Made by a program: the position numbers and the translations under genes | DNA from: Gammaproteobacteria bacterium 13_2_20CM_66_19 | GTDB lineage: Bacteria; Pseudomonadota; Gammaproteobacteria; Steroidobacterales; Steroidobacteraceae | Assembly: GCA_001914695.1 (NCBI GenBank) | Contig: MNCZ01000086.1 | Location: forward strand, 1 to 64,000 | Direction: 5' to 3' | DNA: 64,000 bases | The notes under the pieces: generated by a model | Told to the model about the DNA's origin: nothing | The model's database searches: none | What the model saw: only the letters and a program-made list of their open reading frames with translations | Part shown: in pieces, positions 40,154 through 48,868 of the stretch | How the letters are laid out: each line of letters opens with the position of its first letter | How positions within the stretch are numbered: position 1 is the first letter of the stretch

Positions 40154-41221
40154 ATGAGCGTGCTCGACCGTTACATCGTGCGCGCGATCCTCGCCGCCGT
40201 GGCGCTGGTGATGCTGGTGCTGCTGGTGCTCGGCGCGCTCGCGACCTTCATGGACCAGCAGGACGATGTCGGCACCGGCAGCTACACCGCGCTCGGCGCC
40301 TTCTGGTACACGCTGCTCAACCTGCCGCAGCTCGCCTACGAGCTGCTGCCGATCACGGCGCTCATCGGGTCGCTGCTGGGCCTCGGCTCGCTGGCGCGCG
40401 GGAGCGAGCTGACCGTGGTGCGCGCCGCCGGCGTGTCGATTGCGCGCATCGCGGGAATCGCGCTGTTCGCGGGAGTCCTGCTCATCGGCCTCGAGCTGCT
40501 CCTCGGCGAGCTGCTCGCGCCGGTGCTGCAGCAGGCGGCGCGCGAGCAGAAGGCCTTCAGCAAGCTCGCCAACGTCAGCTTCGCGAGCGGCACCGGCGCT
40601 TGGGTGCGCGACGGCGACCTGATCCTCAACGTGGCCGGACAGAACAGTGAGAGTCAGTTCGGCAGCATGCAGGTTTTCGAGCTCTCGCCCCAGCATCGCC
40701 TGCTCGCGCTCGGGCACGCGCAGCGCGCCACCGCGGGCTCCAAGGGCAAGTGGCTGCTGAGCGGCTACAGCGAGACGCGCTTCGCGGACGACGCGGTCAC
40801 CAGCCGTCCGCCCGGGCCGCGCCTGCTCGCCTCGAACGTCACCGCCGGGTTCCTCGGTCTCGCGGTCGAAGATCCCAAACAGCTCACCAGCCGCGCCCTG
40901 TGGCGGCTGATCAGCTACTACCGCACCAACGCGCTCGATACGCGCGAGTACCTGTTCGCGTTCTGGTCACGCATCGCGCGCACTGTTGCGATCGCCTTCT
41001 CGGTGCTGCTCGCGATACCGTTCGTGCTCGGCCCGCTGCGCTCCGCCGGCGCGGGCGCGCGCATGATGATCGGGCTCGGCCTCGGAATCGCCTTCTTTCT
41101 GCTGCAGCGGCTGATCGAGAGCAGCACGGTAGTGTTCAAGCTCGACCCGGTGCTGCTCGCCTGGCTGCCGACCGTGCTGCTCGCGACCGTGACTCTGACG
41201 CTGCTGTCCCGCGCGCGCTGA
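40154..41221 (+). CDS. lptG: LPS export permease LptG
   Basis: This is the second transmembrane subunit of the LptB2FG complex, paired with LptF. Its 355 residues begin MSVLDRYIVRAIL, as LptG does, and carry the cytoplasmic coupling segment SELTVVRAAGVSIARI (about 82-97). Three helices, a periplasmic domain and three C-terminal helices follow. The gene lies 13 bases after lptF, so the two are surely one operon. Confidence 0.95.
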   Translation: MSVLDRYIVRAILAAVALVMLVLLVLGALATFMDQQDDVGTGSYTALGAFWYTLLNLPQLAYELLPITALIGSLLGLGSLARGSELTVVRAAGVSIARIAGIALFAGVLLIGLELLLGELLAPVLQQAAREQKAFSKLANVSFASGTGAWVRDGDLILNVAGQNSESQFGSMQVFELSPQHRLLALGHAQRATAGSKGKWLLSGYSETRFADDAVTSRPPGPRLLASNVTAGFLGLAVEDPKQLTSRALWRLISYYRTNALDTREYLFAFWSRIARTVAIAFSVLLAIPFVLGPLRSAGAGARMMIGLGLGIAFFLLQRLIESSTVVFKLDPVLLAWLPTVLLATVTLTLLSRAR

Positions 41222-41285
41222 GCGCTCCCGGCGCTGCCCGACGAGCGCACTTAGCCTGGGACTTGGCTGTAAGGGCCCGATTTCG

Positions 41286-41315
41286 TTGGCGCACCGGACG
41301 CGTTGGGCATATACT
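41286..41315 (+). promoter_or_regulatory. Predicted promoter of the secreted protein gene
   Basis: TTGGCG (41286-41291) and TATACT (41310-41315) are separated by 18 bases. Transcription would begin near 41322, about 50 bases before the ATG at 41373, which has AGGGGA upstream. Confidence 0.5.
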
Positions 41316-41372
41316 GTTCGGCTCGTTGCGCGTTACGCTTGACGCGCGGCCACAATCCAACAGGGGAATCTC

Positions 41373-42143
41373 ATGAGAGTCTTTATCGCAGCATTGCTGC
41401 TGCTGCCTGCGGCTGCGCTCGCGAGCAGCCAGCTCGACGGCACGTGGAAGTCCAACGTCAACTCGATGAAAGTGACCGGCAAGCCGGACGTGTACCTGCT
41501 CGCCGACGGCGAGTACACCTGCTCGAGCTGCGATCCTGAGCTCAAAGTGAAGGCGGACGGGGCCGAGCACCAAGTCACCGGGCACTCCTACTACGACACG
41601 GCGATGGTGAAGATCACCAGCCCGACTTCGGACGAGGGCGTGCTCAAGCAGGGCGGCAAGGAGGCAATCAGGTTCACTGACACCGTGTCCGCCGACGGCA
41701 CGACGCTGACCAGCAAGTTCACCAACCATATTGGCGACAAGGTCGTTACCGGAGAAGTGGTCGAGAAGCGGCTCGCGAGCGGTGCGCCGGGCTCGCACCC
41801 CGTTTCCGGCTCGTGGCAACAGCAGCAGTTCAAGGGCAACGACGCCCTGCGAACCGTCGAGTACCAGATGACAACTGATCACTTCGTTATGCGCTGGAAT
41901 GGTACGGGCTACGACGCGAAGTTCGATGGCAAGGAATACCCGATCAAGGGTGATCCGGGACACACCGTCGTGACGGTGACGAGGATCGACCCCAACACGG
42001 TCGAAGAAATCGACCATCGTCAGGGCAAGGTCGTCGACGAGATTCGTCTTGCGGCGGCGAAGGACGGCAAGACAATCGAGGTGACCGACAAGGACCTGGC
42101 GCACGGGCAGACGACGACGTACACGCTCGAGAAGCAGCAGTAA
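41373..42143 (+). CDS. Secreted hypothetical protein with CxxC
   Basis: This is a 256-residue protein I do not recognise. A signal peptide covers about 1-18 (FIAALLLLPAAALAS). The mature part is beta-rich with two similar halves, each containing LDGTWKSN / VSGSWQQQQ-like starts, so it may be a duplicated lipocalin-like fold. A CSSC motif (50-53) suggests metal binding or a disulfide. AGGGGA precedes the ATG, and a strong hairpin follows the stop. It appears to be a single-gene transcription unit. Confidence 0.75.
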   Translation: MRVFIAALLLLPAAALASSQLDGTWKSNVNSMKVTGKPDVYLLADGEYTCSSCDPELKVKADGAEHQVTGHSYYDTAMVKITSPTSDEGVLKQGGKEAIRFTDTVSADGTTLTSKFTNHIGDKVVTGEVVEKRLASGAPGSHPVSGSWQQQQFKGNDALRTVEYQMTTDHFVMRWNGTGYDAKFDGKEYPIKGDPGHTVVTVTRIDPNTVEEIDHRQGKVVDEIRLAAAKDGKTIEVTDKDLAHGQTTTYTLEKQQ

Positions 42144-42156
42144 CGCGCTGCCACAT

Positions 42157-42190
42157 GCCGGAAGCCTGCCTCACAGGGCAGGCTTCCGGC
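42157..42190. terminator. Strong hairpin between convergent genes
   Basis: GCCGGAAGCCTGCC (42157-42170) and GGCAGGCTTCCGGC (42177-42190) form a perfect 14-base-pair stem with a 6-base loop. It lies just past the stop of the plus-strand secreted protein and before the end of the minus-strand gene at 42238. It fits a bidirectional terminator, but no run of T follows on either side, so the mechanism may not be simple intrinsic termination. Confidence 0.65.
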
Positions 42191-42237
42191 GGACCTGTGC
42201 GTTAGTAAGAGGTCGGCGAGCGCCGCCGGCTCGGTTC

Positions 42238-42717
42238 TCAGTGCTCGTGCTGTTGAGTCGGGAACAGCCGGCAGTAGATGCAGTCGGCGCCGGTCGGGTT
42301 GTCGAGCATGAAGTGGCGCACCCAGTAGCCCTCGCCGCGGGAAGCGGCGTGCTCGAAGGTCTGGTTCTCGAGGTCGTGCCCGACCACTTCCAGCGCGCCC
42401 TCGGTCTCGAGGATCTCGGCCGCGCGCGCCGTCTCGATCATCCCCCGCGGGTGCACGGCGATCGCGGCCGCGCCGCCTTCGATGCGCTCGGCCAGCGCCT
42501 CGACGAAGGGCCGCTCGTCCTCCTCGCAGAGGAGCGTGCGGAAGTACTGGACGAACTTGCCGCGCGGCGAGGGCGCGGGATGCAGCCCCGCGCGTCCCGG
42601 CTCGCAGGACGCGGTCAACTCCACCCGGTCGGTCGGAAAGCCGTCGCCCACCAGCTTGGTGCGCACCCGGTCTGCGACCTCGTATTCGTTGAACACCGCG
42701 AGCAGCACAGCACTCAT
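42238..42717 (-). CDS. Hypothetical protein, stress-protein-like N-terminus
   Basis: This is a 159-residue cytoplasmic protein of unknown function. The N-terminal AVFNEYEVADRVRTKLVGDG and DRVELTA resemble small stress-associated proteins of the general stress 17M type, in which a helix and strand are repeated. The tail holds CIYCRLF and a His-rich end (QQHEH) that could bind metal. AGGAG lies 7 bases before the ATG at 42717. It is divergent from the VOC gene, with about 255 bases of apparently non-coding DNA between the starts. Confidence 0.7.
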   Translation of the reverse strand: MSAVLLAVFNEYEVADRVRTKLVGDGFPTDRVELTASCEPGRAGLHPAPSPRGKFVQYFRTLLCEEDERPFVEALAERIEGGAAAIAVHPRGMIETARAAEILETEGALEVVGHDLENQTFEHAASRGEGYWVRHFMLDNPTGADCIYCRLFPTQQHEH

Positions 42718-42972
42718 GTCAGTCTCCTGTGCAAGTCCATCAAGTAAGTGGTGGACCGACTGGAAAAAATTCTACGCCCGCCGCGTTCGGTACCCCATGC
42801 GCTGATCCCCCCTCGAGCTGGGGTACACGCCCGACATATTGCGGTGCAAAAACCGGGCGGGGGAGGGTAATTCCACCGCCTGCGGCTTACGATCCGGAGC
42901 CACCGCGAGGGGCTGCGGCGCTGGTTTCGCGTGCCGGCAACGAGCGCGCTCCGCCACAGGGATCAACCCGCC

Positions 42973-43344
42973 ATGACGACTACGACGCTCGGGCCGCTGG
43001 CCCAGATCTCCCGCACGGTTCGTGACATCAAGCAGTCCGAGGCCTTCTACGGCACGGCGCTCGGTCTGCCGCACCTCTACAGCTTCGGCTCATTCGCTTT
43101 TTTCGATTGCGGCGGGACGCGGCTCTATCTGACCGCGCAGGAGCGGCCCGCCCCGGAGTCCATTCTTTATCTGCGTGTCGCGGACATCCGCTCGGCCTAC
43201 GAGGAGCTGCGCTCGCGCGGTGTGCAATTCAGTCAGGCGCCGCACATGATTCACCGCCATCCGGACGGAACCGAGGAGTGGCTGGCGCACTTCAATGATC
43301 CGGAGGGACGCCCGCTCGCGATCATGTCGGCGGTGAAGCCCTGA
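42973..43344 (+). CDS. VOC family (glyoxalase / bleomycin resistance) protein
   Basis: This is a 123-residue protein of the vicinal oxygen chelate fold, a metal-dependent superfamily of lyases, isomerases and binding proteins. The N-terminal ISRTVRDIKQSEAFYGTALG and the C-terminal HFNDPEGRPLAIMS are typical. Metal ligands are less clear: the first His of glyoxalase I is replaced by Ser or Arg (ISRTV), while a Glu in EGRPLA is kept. The substrate cannot be predicted. I chose the ATG at 42973, where the fold begins. Confidence 0.8.
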   Translation: MTTTTLGPLAQISRTVRDIKQSEAFYGTALGLPHLYSFGSFAFFDCGGTRLYLTAQERPAPESILYLRVADIRSAYEELRSRGVQFSQAPHMIHRHPDGTEEWLAHFNDPEGRPLAIMSAVKP

Positions 43345-43347
43345 CGG

Positions 43348-44463
43348 TCATTGCGGCGTCGCCGTGTCCTTGTCCGGTGTCGCTTTGTCGGATGCGCCGG
43401 CCTTGCCGGTTTTCCCGGGTGTAGCGGCTTTCCGCGGCGCGGCCGTCCTGGCGGCCTTCTTTTCCGGCTCGGGTGGCTTCTTGAGTAGCTCGTCCAGCGG
43501 CCGGAAGATGGCGCCGTACTTGTAGTCCGGGATCTCGAACTCCCAGCCGCCGAGGCGCGCGTTGAGCTTTCCAGCCTCGGCTTCGGTTTCCTTCGCGGTG
43601 GAACGCGCCCTCAGGCTCGCGAGGGAGCGCGTCCCGCCCTTGCGCCCCGCGACCTCGACCTCGAGGCCGTCGAACGTGCGATAGAGCGCGTGCGCCGCCT
43701 TCGGATCCGGGGAGCTCCCCGCCCTGGCGACATCATCGAGCGTGAGCGAGCTGAGCGCGCTCGCGATCGGGTTGGCAACCCCCGCCGAGCTCAGCTCGCG
43801 TCCCACAGGCCGAGGACTCACGCTGAAGTCGGTCTGCTCTTTCTTATCCCGGGTGAGGTTGAACGAGGGTCCCGTTGCAGGTTTCTCCTCGACCTGCCGC
43901 ACTCGATCGGGCGCGAGATCGATGAGCGAGCGATCGAGCCAGCCCTTGGGGTCGGCGTCGACGGTGAGGAGCGGCGCCGCCAGGAGCGACTGCGCCGCGC
44001 CGGCGACGCGCACGTAGCCGGATTTGGCGCTCGAGGATTTGCCGACGATGAGCGCCCAGGTTCGTGCGGGGCTCACGATCTCGACGCGTGTGCCGCTCGC
44101 CTGAGGCGAGCTCACGTCCTCGACGCCGAGCTTCGGGAAGTTCGCCGCGAGCCGCGTCTTCTCCTCGACGATATTCAGGGCGCCGAGGTCGAGCAGGAGC
44201 TTGCGCACCTTGCTGGCGTCGGCCGGCCACTCGCGCTCGCCGACGCTCCAGCCGGCGGCCTCCTTCTTCAGCGTGACGTGGGTGCCATCGCCCTTGCGGA
44301 GCGCGATCGCGGTCACGGCGTTGACGCTGCGCTCGAGATCCGCCAGCACCAGGTCGCCCGTGAGAGTGGCGCGCTCCAGGTGGCGCTGGGAGGCGATCCA
44401 CATGGCGAAGCCAATGATGGCCAGCCCGGCGACCAGCAGCACGCCGACGCGCCGCGCGCTCAT
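43348..44463 (-). CDS. DUF4340 domain protein of a Gld-type ABC cluster
   Basis: This is a 371-residue membrane-anchored protein. One helix lies at about 6-24, and the rest is periplasmic, with DUF4340 repeats such as WSVGEREWPADASKVRKLLL. The C-terminus is Lys/Pro/Ala-rich and disordered. The ATG at 44463 overlaps the stop of the GldG-like gene by four bases (ATGA). It is the last of four genes ATPase, permease, GldG-like and DUF4340, an arrangement seen in many bacteria and related to gliding motility or lipoprotein-type transport. The substrate is unknown. Confidence 0.87.
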   Translation of the reverse strand: MSARRVGVLLVAGLAIIGFAMWIASQRHLERATLTGDLVLADLERSVNAVTAIALRKGDGTHVTLKKEAAGWSVGEREWPADASKVRKLLLDLGALNIVEEKTRLAANFPKLGVEDVSSPQASGTRVEIVSPARTWALIVGKSSSAKSGYVRVAGAAQSLLAAPLLTVDADPKGWLDRSLIDLAPDRVRQVEEKPATGPSFNLTRDKKEQTDFSVSPRPVGRELSSAGVANPIASALSSLTLDDVARAGSSPDPKAAHALYRTFDGLEVEVAGRKGGTRSLASLRARSTAKETEAEAGKLNARLGGWEFEIPDYKYGAIFRPLDELLKKPPEPEKKAARTAAPRKAATPGKTGKAGASDKATPDKDTATPQ

Positions 44464-46379
44464 GGCGCACCCCGCACGGCTTCGGGCTCGCTCGCGGCGG
44501 GCGCGGGCCGCGCCCCGCGCCGCCCCCGACGCCAGGCCGCCACGAGCAGCGCGACCGCAGTGAACAGCAGGGGCGCCACGACGATGTTGACGAGCTTCAG
44601 CTCGGTGCCCAGCCGCTCGATGTCCGCGTCCAGCCCGGCGCGCACGGCGCGCAGCTCCTTGCGGATGCGCAGCTTCTCGGTCTGGAAGTGCTCGATCTCG
44701 CGCTCCTGCTCGGGAGTGATGATGAGCGAGGCCTGCTTGCCGCCCTTCGAGCGCAGCGCGGTGAGCTTGTCCTCCGTGTCGCGCAACTGCTGCTCGAGCT
44801 CCTGTTCCTTCACCCGGAAGCGATCCTGCGCGGCGCGCTGCAGTTTTTCGACGCGCTCGAAGGGGCGCCGGTACGAGGCTCGTCCGCGCACGCTGATGAG
44901 GTCGTTGCTGCCGGCGAGATTGTCGAGTGCGTTCTGCACCAGGTCGCCGTTGCTCGCCAGGGCGCGGATCAGACGCTGGCCGAAGAAATTCTGCTCGCGC
45001 ACCCACAGATAGTCGGACAGCAGGTCGGAGTCGGCAAACACCACGAGGCTGAGGGGCTTCTGCGACTCCTTCAGGGCCGCCTGCCCCGGCGGCAGCGTCA
45101 CGCCGGCCGGCGGACCCGCGGGGAAGGCACTGTGGACGTTGCCACTGACGCGCGCGGCAATGGTGTAGCGGCGGCCGGTCGGCTTGAAGCCGTCGCGCAG
45201 CGTCGCCGGGTCGAACAGCATGCGGAAGCGAGCGACCGGCAGCGGCTCGGCGTCGGTGCTCGACTGCAGCAGCGGCTCGAAGCGGACCTTCGCGTCCTTG
45301 AGCGGCTCGAGGTGGCCGGCGCTGGCGACGTTGACGTTCGAGAGTCCCGCCGTGATCACGTCGTCGGCCGTGAAGGCGTCCTTACCCAGGCCGAGAAAAC
45401 CCAGGTGCTCGACCGGCTCACCGGAACGCGTGCTCACGGTGAGTGCGTAACCGCGGTCGGCGATCACCTCACCGGGATCGAACTGCACGCCCCAGGCCTC
45501 GAGCAGCGACTTCAAGTGCGATGACTTGTCCGCCCCCATCGCCGCCATCGGATTGCGTCCCTCTTCGCCCGACTGATCGGCCTGGGCGAGCGGGTCGACG
45601 AACACCAGGAGATGTCCGCCGCGCAGCGCGTACTGGTCGATCGCGAACTGCGTCGCCGGCGACAGGTCCTTCGGGTGCACCAGCACCAGCACGCTCACGT
45701 CGGGATCGATCTTGGGCGCCGTCTGATCGAGCGGCCGGAGGTCGAAGAGCTGCTGCGCCTCGCTGTACACCGTCCAGGGCTGGCGCATCTGGCCGGTCTG
45801 CGGATCGAAGCCCGGGCCCATCGGCAGCGACGACAGCCAGGCCACCACCGGTTTCCTGGGGTTGGCGAGCTGATAAACGAGCTTGACGACGTCGTACTCG
45901 AGGAACTGCTCCTTGTGGTCATCGAACCACTCGATGGCTGCGCGGCCGTCGGTGGAGTTGGTGCCGGCCAGGCCGAAGTAGAACGGCGTCCCGGCGGGTC
46001 CGACCGGAGTGGCGCGCACACCGAACTCGGAGGCCCGGTCCTCCTCCTCGGAGAAGGGCTGCGGATCGATCGCGTGCAGCCGCAGCTTGCCGCCCGAGCG
46101 GGCGCTCAGCTCCTCGAGGAAATCGCGCACCCGCGCGCCGTAGGTCTTGAACTCCGGCAGCTGTCCTGCGGTCTTCTCCGAGAAGAAGAAGTACAGGTTA
46201 ATGGGCTCTTTTGTGCTGGCGAGGATGCGGTCGGTTCCGGGCGCGATGGTGTAGAGGCGGTTCTGCGTCAGATCCAGCCGCCAGCCGCGCAGCGCGTAGT
46301 TGAAGAGGATGGTGAGTCCGATGAACAGCAGCGCGAGCGCGAGGAGCGTACCGCCGCCGAGTGTCGAGCGTTTGTTCAT
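44460..46379 (-). CDS. GldG-family ABC transport auxiliary protein
   Basis: This is a 639-residue membrane protein of the GldG / DUF4350-like family. Residues about 10-30 form a helix, then comes a large extracytoplasmic region with LTQNRLYTIAPGTDRIL and LVYQLANPRKPVVAWL. A C-terminal coiled coil (about 540-600, rich in Glu, Arg and Lys) leads to a last helix. It probably contacts the permease and couples ATP hydrolysis to work outside the membrane. Its start is 5 bases after the permease stop, and its end overlaps DUF4340. Confidence 0.88.
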   Translation of the reverse strand: MNKRSTLGGGTLLALALLFIGLTILFNYALRGWRLDLTQNRLYTIAPGTDRILASTKEPINLYFFFSEKTAGQLPEFKTYGARVRDFLEELSARSGGKLRLHAIDPQPFSEEEDRASEFGVRATPVGPAGTPFYFGLAGTNSTDGRAAIEWFDDHKEQFLEYDVVKLVYQLANPRKPVVAWLSSLPMGPGFDPQTGQMRQPWTVYSEAQQLFDLRPLDQTAPKIDPDVSVLVLVHPKDLSPATQFAIDQYALRGGHLLVFVDPLAQADQSGEEGRNPMAAMGADKSSHLKSLLEAWGVQFDPGEVIADRGYALTVSTRSGEPVEHLGFLGLGKDAFTADDVITAGLSNVNVASAGHLEPLKDAKVRFEPLLQSSTDAEPLPVARFRMLFDPATLRDGFKPTGRRYTIAARVSGNVHSAFPAGPPAGVTLPPGQAALKESQKPLSLVVFADSDLLSDYLWVREQNFFGQRLIRALASNGDLVQNALDNLAGSNDLISVRGRASYRRPFERVEKLQRAAQDRFRVKEQELEQQLRDTEDKLTALRSKGGKQASLIITPEQEREIEHFQTEKLRIRKELRAVRAGLDADIERLGTELKLVNIVVAPLLFTAVALLVAAWRRGRRGARPAPAASEPEAVRGAP

Positions 46380-46384
46380 GGGGT

Positions 46385-47119
46385 TCAGTCCGCCTTGCGC
46401 AGCTCGAGCGCGATCGCGGTCGCGAGCAGGAAGAACGCGATCAGCATCGCGAAGTACAGCAGGTCGCGTAAGTCGATGACGCCCTTCTGGATGGACTCGA
46501 AATGGGTGAGGAACGAGAGCGAGGCGACCGCGTCGATGAGCGGCTGTGGAGCCCAGCTGCGGAACACATCGAGCACGAGCGGAAAGCCCGCCAGCAGGAA
46601 CATGAAGCACGCCACCACGGCGAGGATGAACGCCACCACCTGATTGCGGGTCAGCGCCGACATGCACGAGCCGATGGCGAGAAAGCCCCCCGCGAGCATG
46701 ATGCTCCCGAGGTAGGCGGTGAGAATCGCGCCGTTGTCAGGGTGACCGAGGTAGTTGACCGTGATCCACAGCGGGAAGGTGAGCGCGACCGCCAGCGCGG
46801 TGAAGATCCAGGCGGCGAGGAACTTGCCGAGCACCGCCTCCGAGAGCTCCACCGGCTGGGTCATCAGGAGCTCGATGCTGCCGGACTTGCGCTCCTCGGA
46901 CCACAGCTTCATCGAGATCGCCGGGATAAGGAAAAGATACAGCCATGGATGGAAGGTGAAGAACGGATAGAGGTCGGCCTGGCCGCTCTCGTAGAGGTGT
47001 CCGAGATAGAACGTGAAGACGTTGGCGAGGAACAGGAAGATGACGATGAAAACGTACGCGAGCGGCGTCGCGAAGTAGCTCGCGAGCTCGCGGCGCATGA
47101 TGATGCCCACGTTGCGCAT
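46385..47119 (-). CDS. ABC-2 type transporter permease
   Basis: This is an integral membrane subunit of 244 residues with about six helices. It begins MRNVGIIMRRELASYFATPLAYV, typical for permeases of this cluster. The ATG at 47119 is chosen because the longer frame into the ATPase gene has no family match. It lies 14 bases after the ATPase gene and 5 bases before the GldG-like gene, so the four genes form one operon. Confidence 0.9.
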   Translation of the reverse strand: MRNVGIIMRRELASYFATPLAYVFIVIFLFLANVFTFYLGHLYESGQADLYPFFTFHPWLYLFLIPAISMKLWSEERKSGSIELLMTQPVELSEAVLGKFLAAWIFTALAVALTFPLWITVNYLGHPDNGAILTAYLGSIMLAGGFLAIGSCMSALTRNQVVAFILAVVACFMFLLAGFPLVLDVFRSWAPQPLIDAVASLSFLTHFESIQKGVIDLRDLLYFAMLIAFFLLATAIALELRKAD

Positions 47120-47133
47120 GATGCGGCGGGTCC

Positions 47134-48057
47134 TCAGGCGGTGATGGTCCGGAACACTTCGTCGAGGCGTCCCGACTCGAGGTGCAGCTCCTTGAGCTTG
47201 AGCCCCGCCCGCACGGCGAGCTCGGAGACTGCCGGCAGGATGGTGGCGCCGGCCCTGGGAAGCGCGGTGAGCCGCGCATCGCGCTCGCTCACCTCGACCT
47301 CGGCGACCGCCGCGAGCGCGGCCACCGCAGCGCGCGCTTCGGCGAGCTGCGCCGGCTGCTCGAGCTGCATGGACACCGCGTTGTGGTAGCGCGAGCGTGC
47401 GGCGAGCCCGGTCGGCGTGTCGTCGGCCACGATGCGGCCGCGCGAGATGATGATCGCGCGGGTGCACACCGCGTCGACCTCCTCGAGGATGTGGGTCGAG
47501 ATCACGATGATCTTGTCGCGCGCCATGTCGTTGATGAGCGTGCGCACCTCATGCTTCTGGTTCGGATCGAGCCCGTCGGTGGGCTCATCGAGAATCAGCA
47601 CCGGCGGGTCGTGCATGATGGCCTGCGCCAGCCCGACGCGGCGACGGAAGCCCTTCGAGAGCGTCTCGATCGTCTGATCGAGCACGCCGCCGAGCTGCAG
47701 GTGCTCGATGACGTGCCCGAGGCGCTGCGAGCGCCGTGCGCCGGTGAGCGAGCGCAGGTCGGCGATGAACTCGAGGAAGCGCCGCACCGTCATCTCGCCG
47801 TAGAGCGGCGCGCCCTCGGGGAGGTAGCCGAGGGCCGCCTTGGCCTTGAGGGGCTCGCTCTCGACGTCGTGGCCGCAGATGCTGGCGCGACCCGAGGTCG
47901 GTGTGACGAATCCGGCCAGCATGCGCATGGTGGTGGTCTTACCCGCGCCGTTGGGACCGAGGAACCCCAGCACCTCCCCGGGACCGACGTGGAAGCTGAC
48001 ATCGTCCACCGCGGTCAGCGAGTCGTAGCGTTTGGTCAGCTGCTCGGTCTTGATCAT
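47134..48057 (-). CDS. ABC transporter ATP-binding protein (GldA-like)
   Basis: This is the nucleotide-binding subunit, 307 residues. Walker A is GPNGAGKTTT (34-43), the signature is LSKGFRRRVGLAQA (about 131-144; LSKG instead of LSGG is normal in this branch), and Walker B is VLILDEPTDGLDP (about 150-162). The C-terminal 80 residues form the extra domain seen in GldA-like proteins. It is the first gene of the four-gene operon, and an unusually AT-rich upstream region probably carries the promoter. Confidence 0.94.
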   Translation of the reverse strand: MIKTEQLTKRYDSLTAVDDVSFHVGPGEVLGFLGPNGAGKTTTMRMLAGFVTPTSGRASICGHDVESEPLKAKAALGYLPEGAPLYGEMTVRRFLEFIADLRSLTGARRSQRLGHVIEHLQLGGVLDQTIETLSKGFRRRVGLAQAIMHDPPVLILDEPTDGLDPNQKHEVRTLINDMARDKIIVISTHILEEVDAVCTRAIIISRGRIVADDTPTGLAARSRYHNAVSMQLEQPAQLAEARAAVAALAAVAEVEVSERDARLTALPRAGATILPAVSELAVRAGLKLKELHLESGRLDEVFRTITA

Positions 48058-48165
48058 GGGATGGCTCTAGAGACGTACGCTGGTTGAAAAGTTCCCGGCA
48101 CTGTCAAAGGGCGCGATTGTGGCTGCGGCACTGCGCCGAATTCAACTGGGGCTTAATTCATGTTA

Positions 48166-48203
48166 AATATCTGGCAGTTATATCTAATATCTGAAGTAAT
48201 ATC
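48166..48203. promoter_or_regulatory. AT-rich region with repeated ATATC(T)
   Basis: ATATCT occurs at 48166, 48179 and 48186, and ATATCG at 48198, within an AT-rich stretch (about 48140-48205) that stands out from the GC-rich surroundings. It lies 110-145 bases upstream of the GldA-like ABC gene start. It may be promoter or regulator-binding DNA, but the case rests only on composition and repetition. Confidence 0.4.
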
Positions 48204-48239
48204 GATGGTGGCGCCGGTGACGCGCCCGAGCGGCCCCGG

Positions 48240-48848
48240 CTACCACGTGAGCCCGCGGCGCGAGCGCCAGTAGAGGATGCACAGCGCCCCGCCGAGCATC
48301 CCTCCCAGGTGCGCGAAGTGGGCCACGCCCGGCTGCGCGCCGGTCACGCCGAAGAGCAGCTCGAGCAGCGCATACCCCGTCACCAACAGCCACGCGGGCA
48401 CGGGGATCGGTATCGGCACGACGATGAGCTTCTGGCGCGGAAAGTACCAGGCGAAGGCGAGCAGCACCCCGAAAACCCCGCCCGAGGCGCCGATGACCGG
48501 CTCCGCGGAGCCGGCGGAACCCTGCACCGCGAGCTGCGTCAGCGCCGCGGCGAGCGCGCACAGGAGGTAGTAGATCACGAAGCGCCGGCCCCCCCAGCGC
48601 CGCTCGAGCGCGCTGCCGAACATGAAGAGCGCGAACATGTTGAAGAAGAGGTGTGCCCAGCCGCCGTGCGCCCACTGCGCGTGCAGGAACGCGTAAGTAA
48701 TGAGCTGCCACGGCTCGAACAGACCGCTATGGGGCGGCCAGAGCGCGAACAGCCCCGCCATCAGATTCGGGAGCAGCTGCTGCAGCAGCGACACCGCGAT
48801 GTTGATGAGGATCAGCGCCCGCGTGGCGGGCGGCGGCGAGGGGAACAT
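48240..48848 (-). CDS. Rhomboid family intramembrane serine protease
   Basis: This integral membrane protease cuts substrates within the bilayer. Its 202 residues have six helices. The catalytic dyad is Ser122 (GASGGVFG) and His180 (HFAHLGGML), and HLFFN (66-70) carries the oxyanion Asn70. An Ala-Ser-Gly-rich loop precedes the Ser helix. There is no extra domain. It sits alone between the ABC operon and an acetyltransferase. Confidence 0.93.
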   Translation of the reverse strand: MFPSPPPATRALILINIAVSLLQQLLPNLMAGLFALWPPHSGLFEPWQLITYAFLHAQWAHGGWAHLFFNMFALFMFGSALERRWGGRRFVIYYLLCALAAALTQLAVQGSAGSAEPVIGASGGVFGVLLAFAWYFPRQKLIVVPIPIPVPAWLLVTGYALLELLFGVTGAQPGVAHFAHLGGMLGGALCILYWRSRRGLTW

Positions 48849-48868
48849 CGCACCATTTTACTTGCGTC

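Noticed and set aside
42790-42826. Inverted repeat GTACCCC...GGGGTAC upstream of the VOC gene
   Set aside because: The arms are only 7 bases with a 23-base loop, so chance occurrence in GC-rich DNA is likely.
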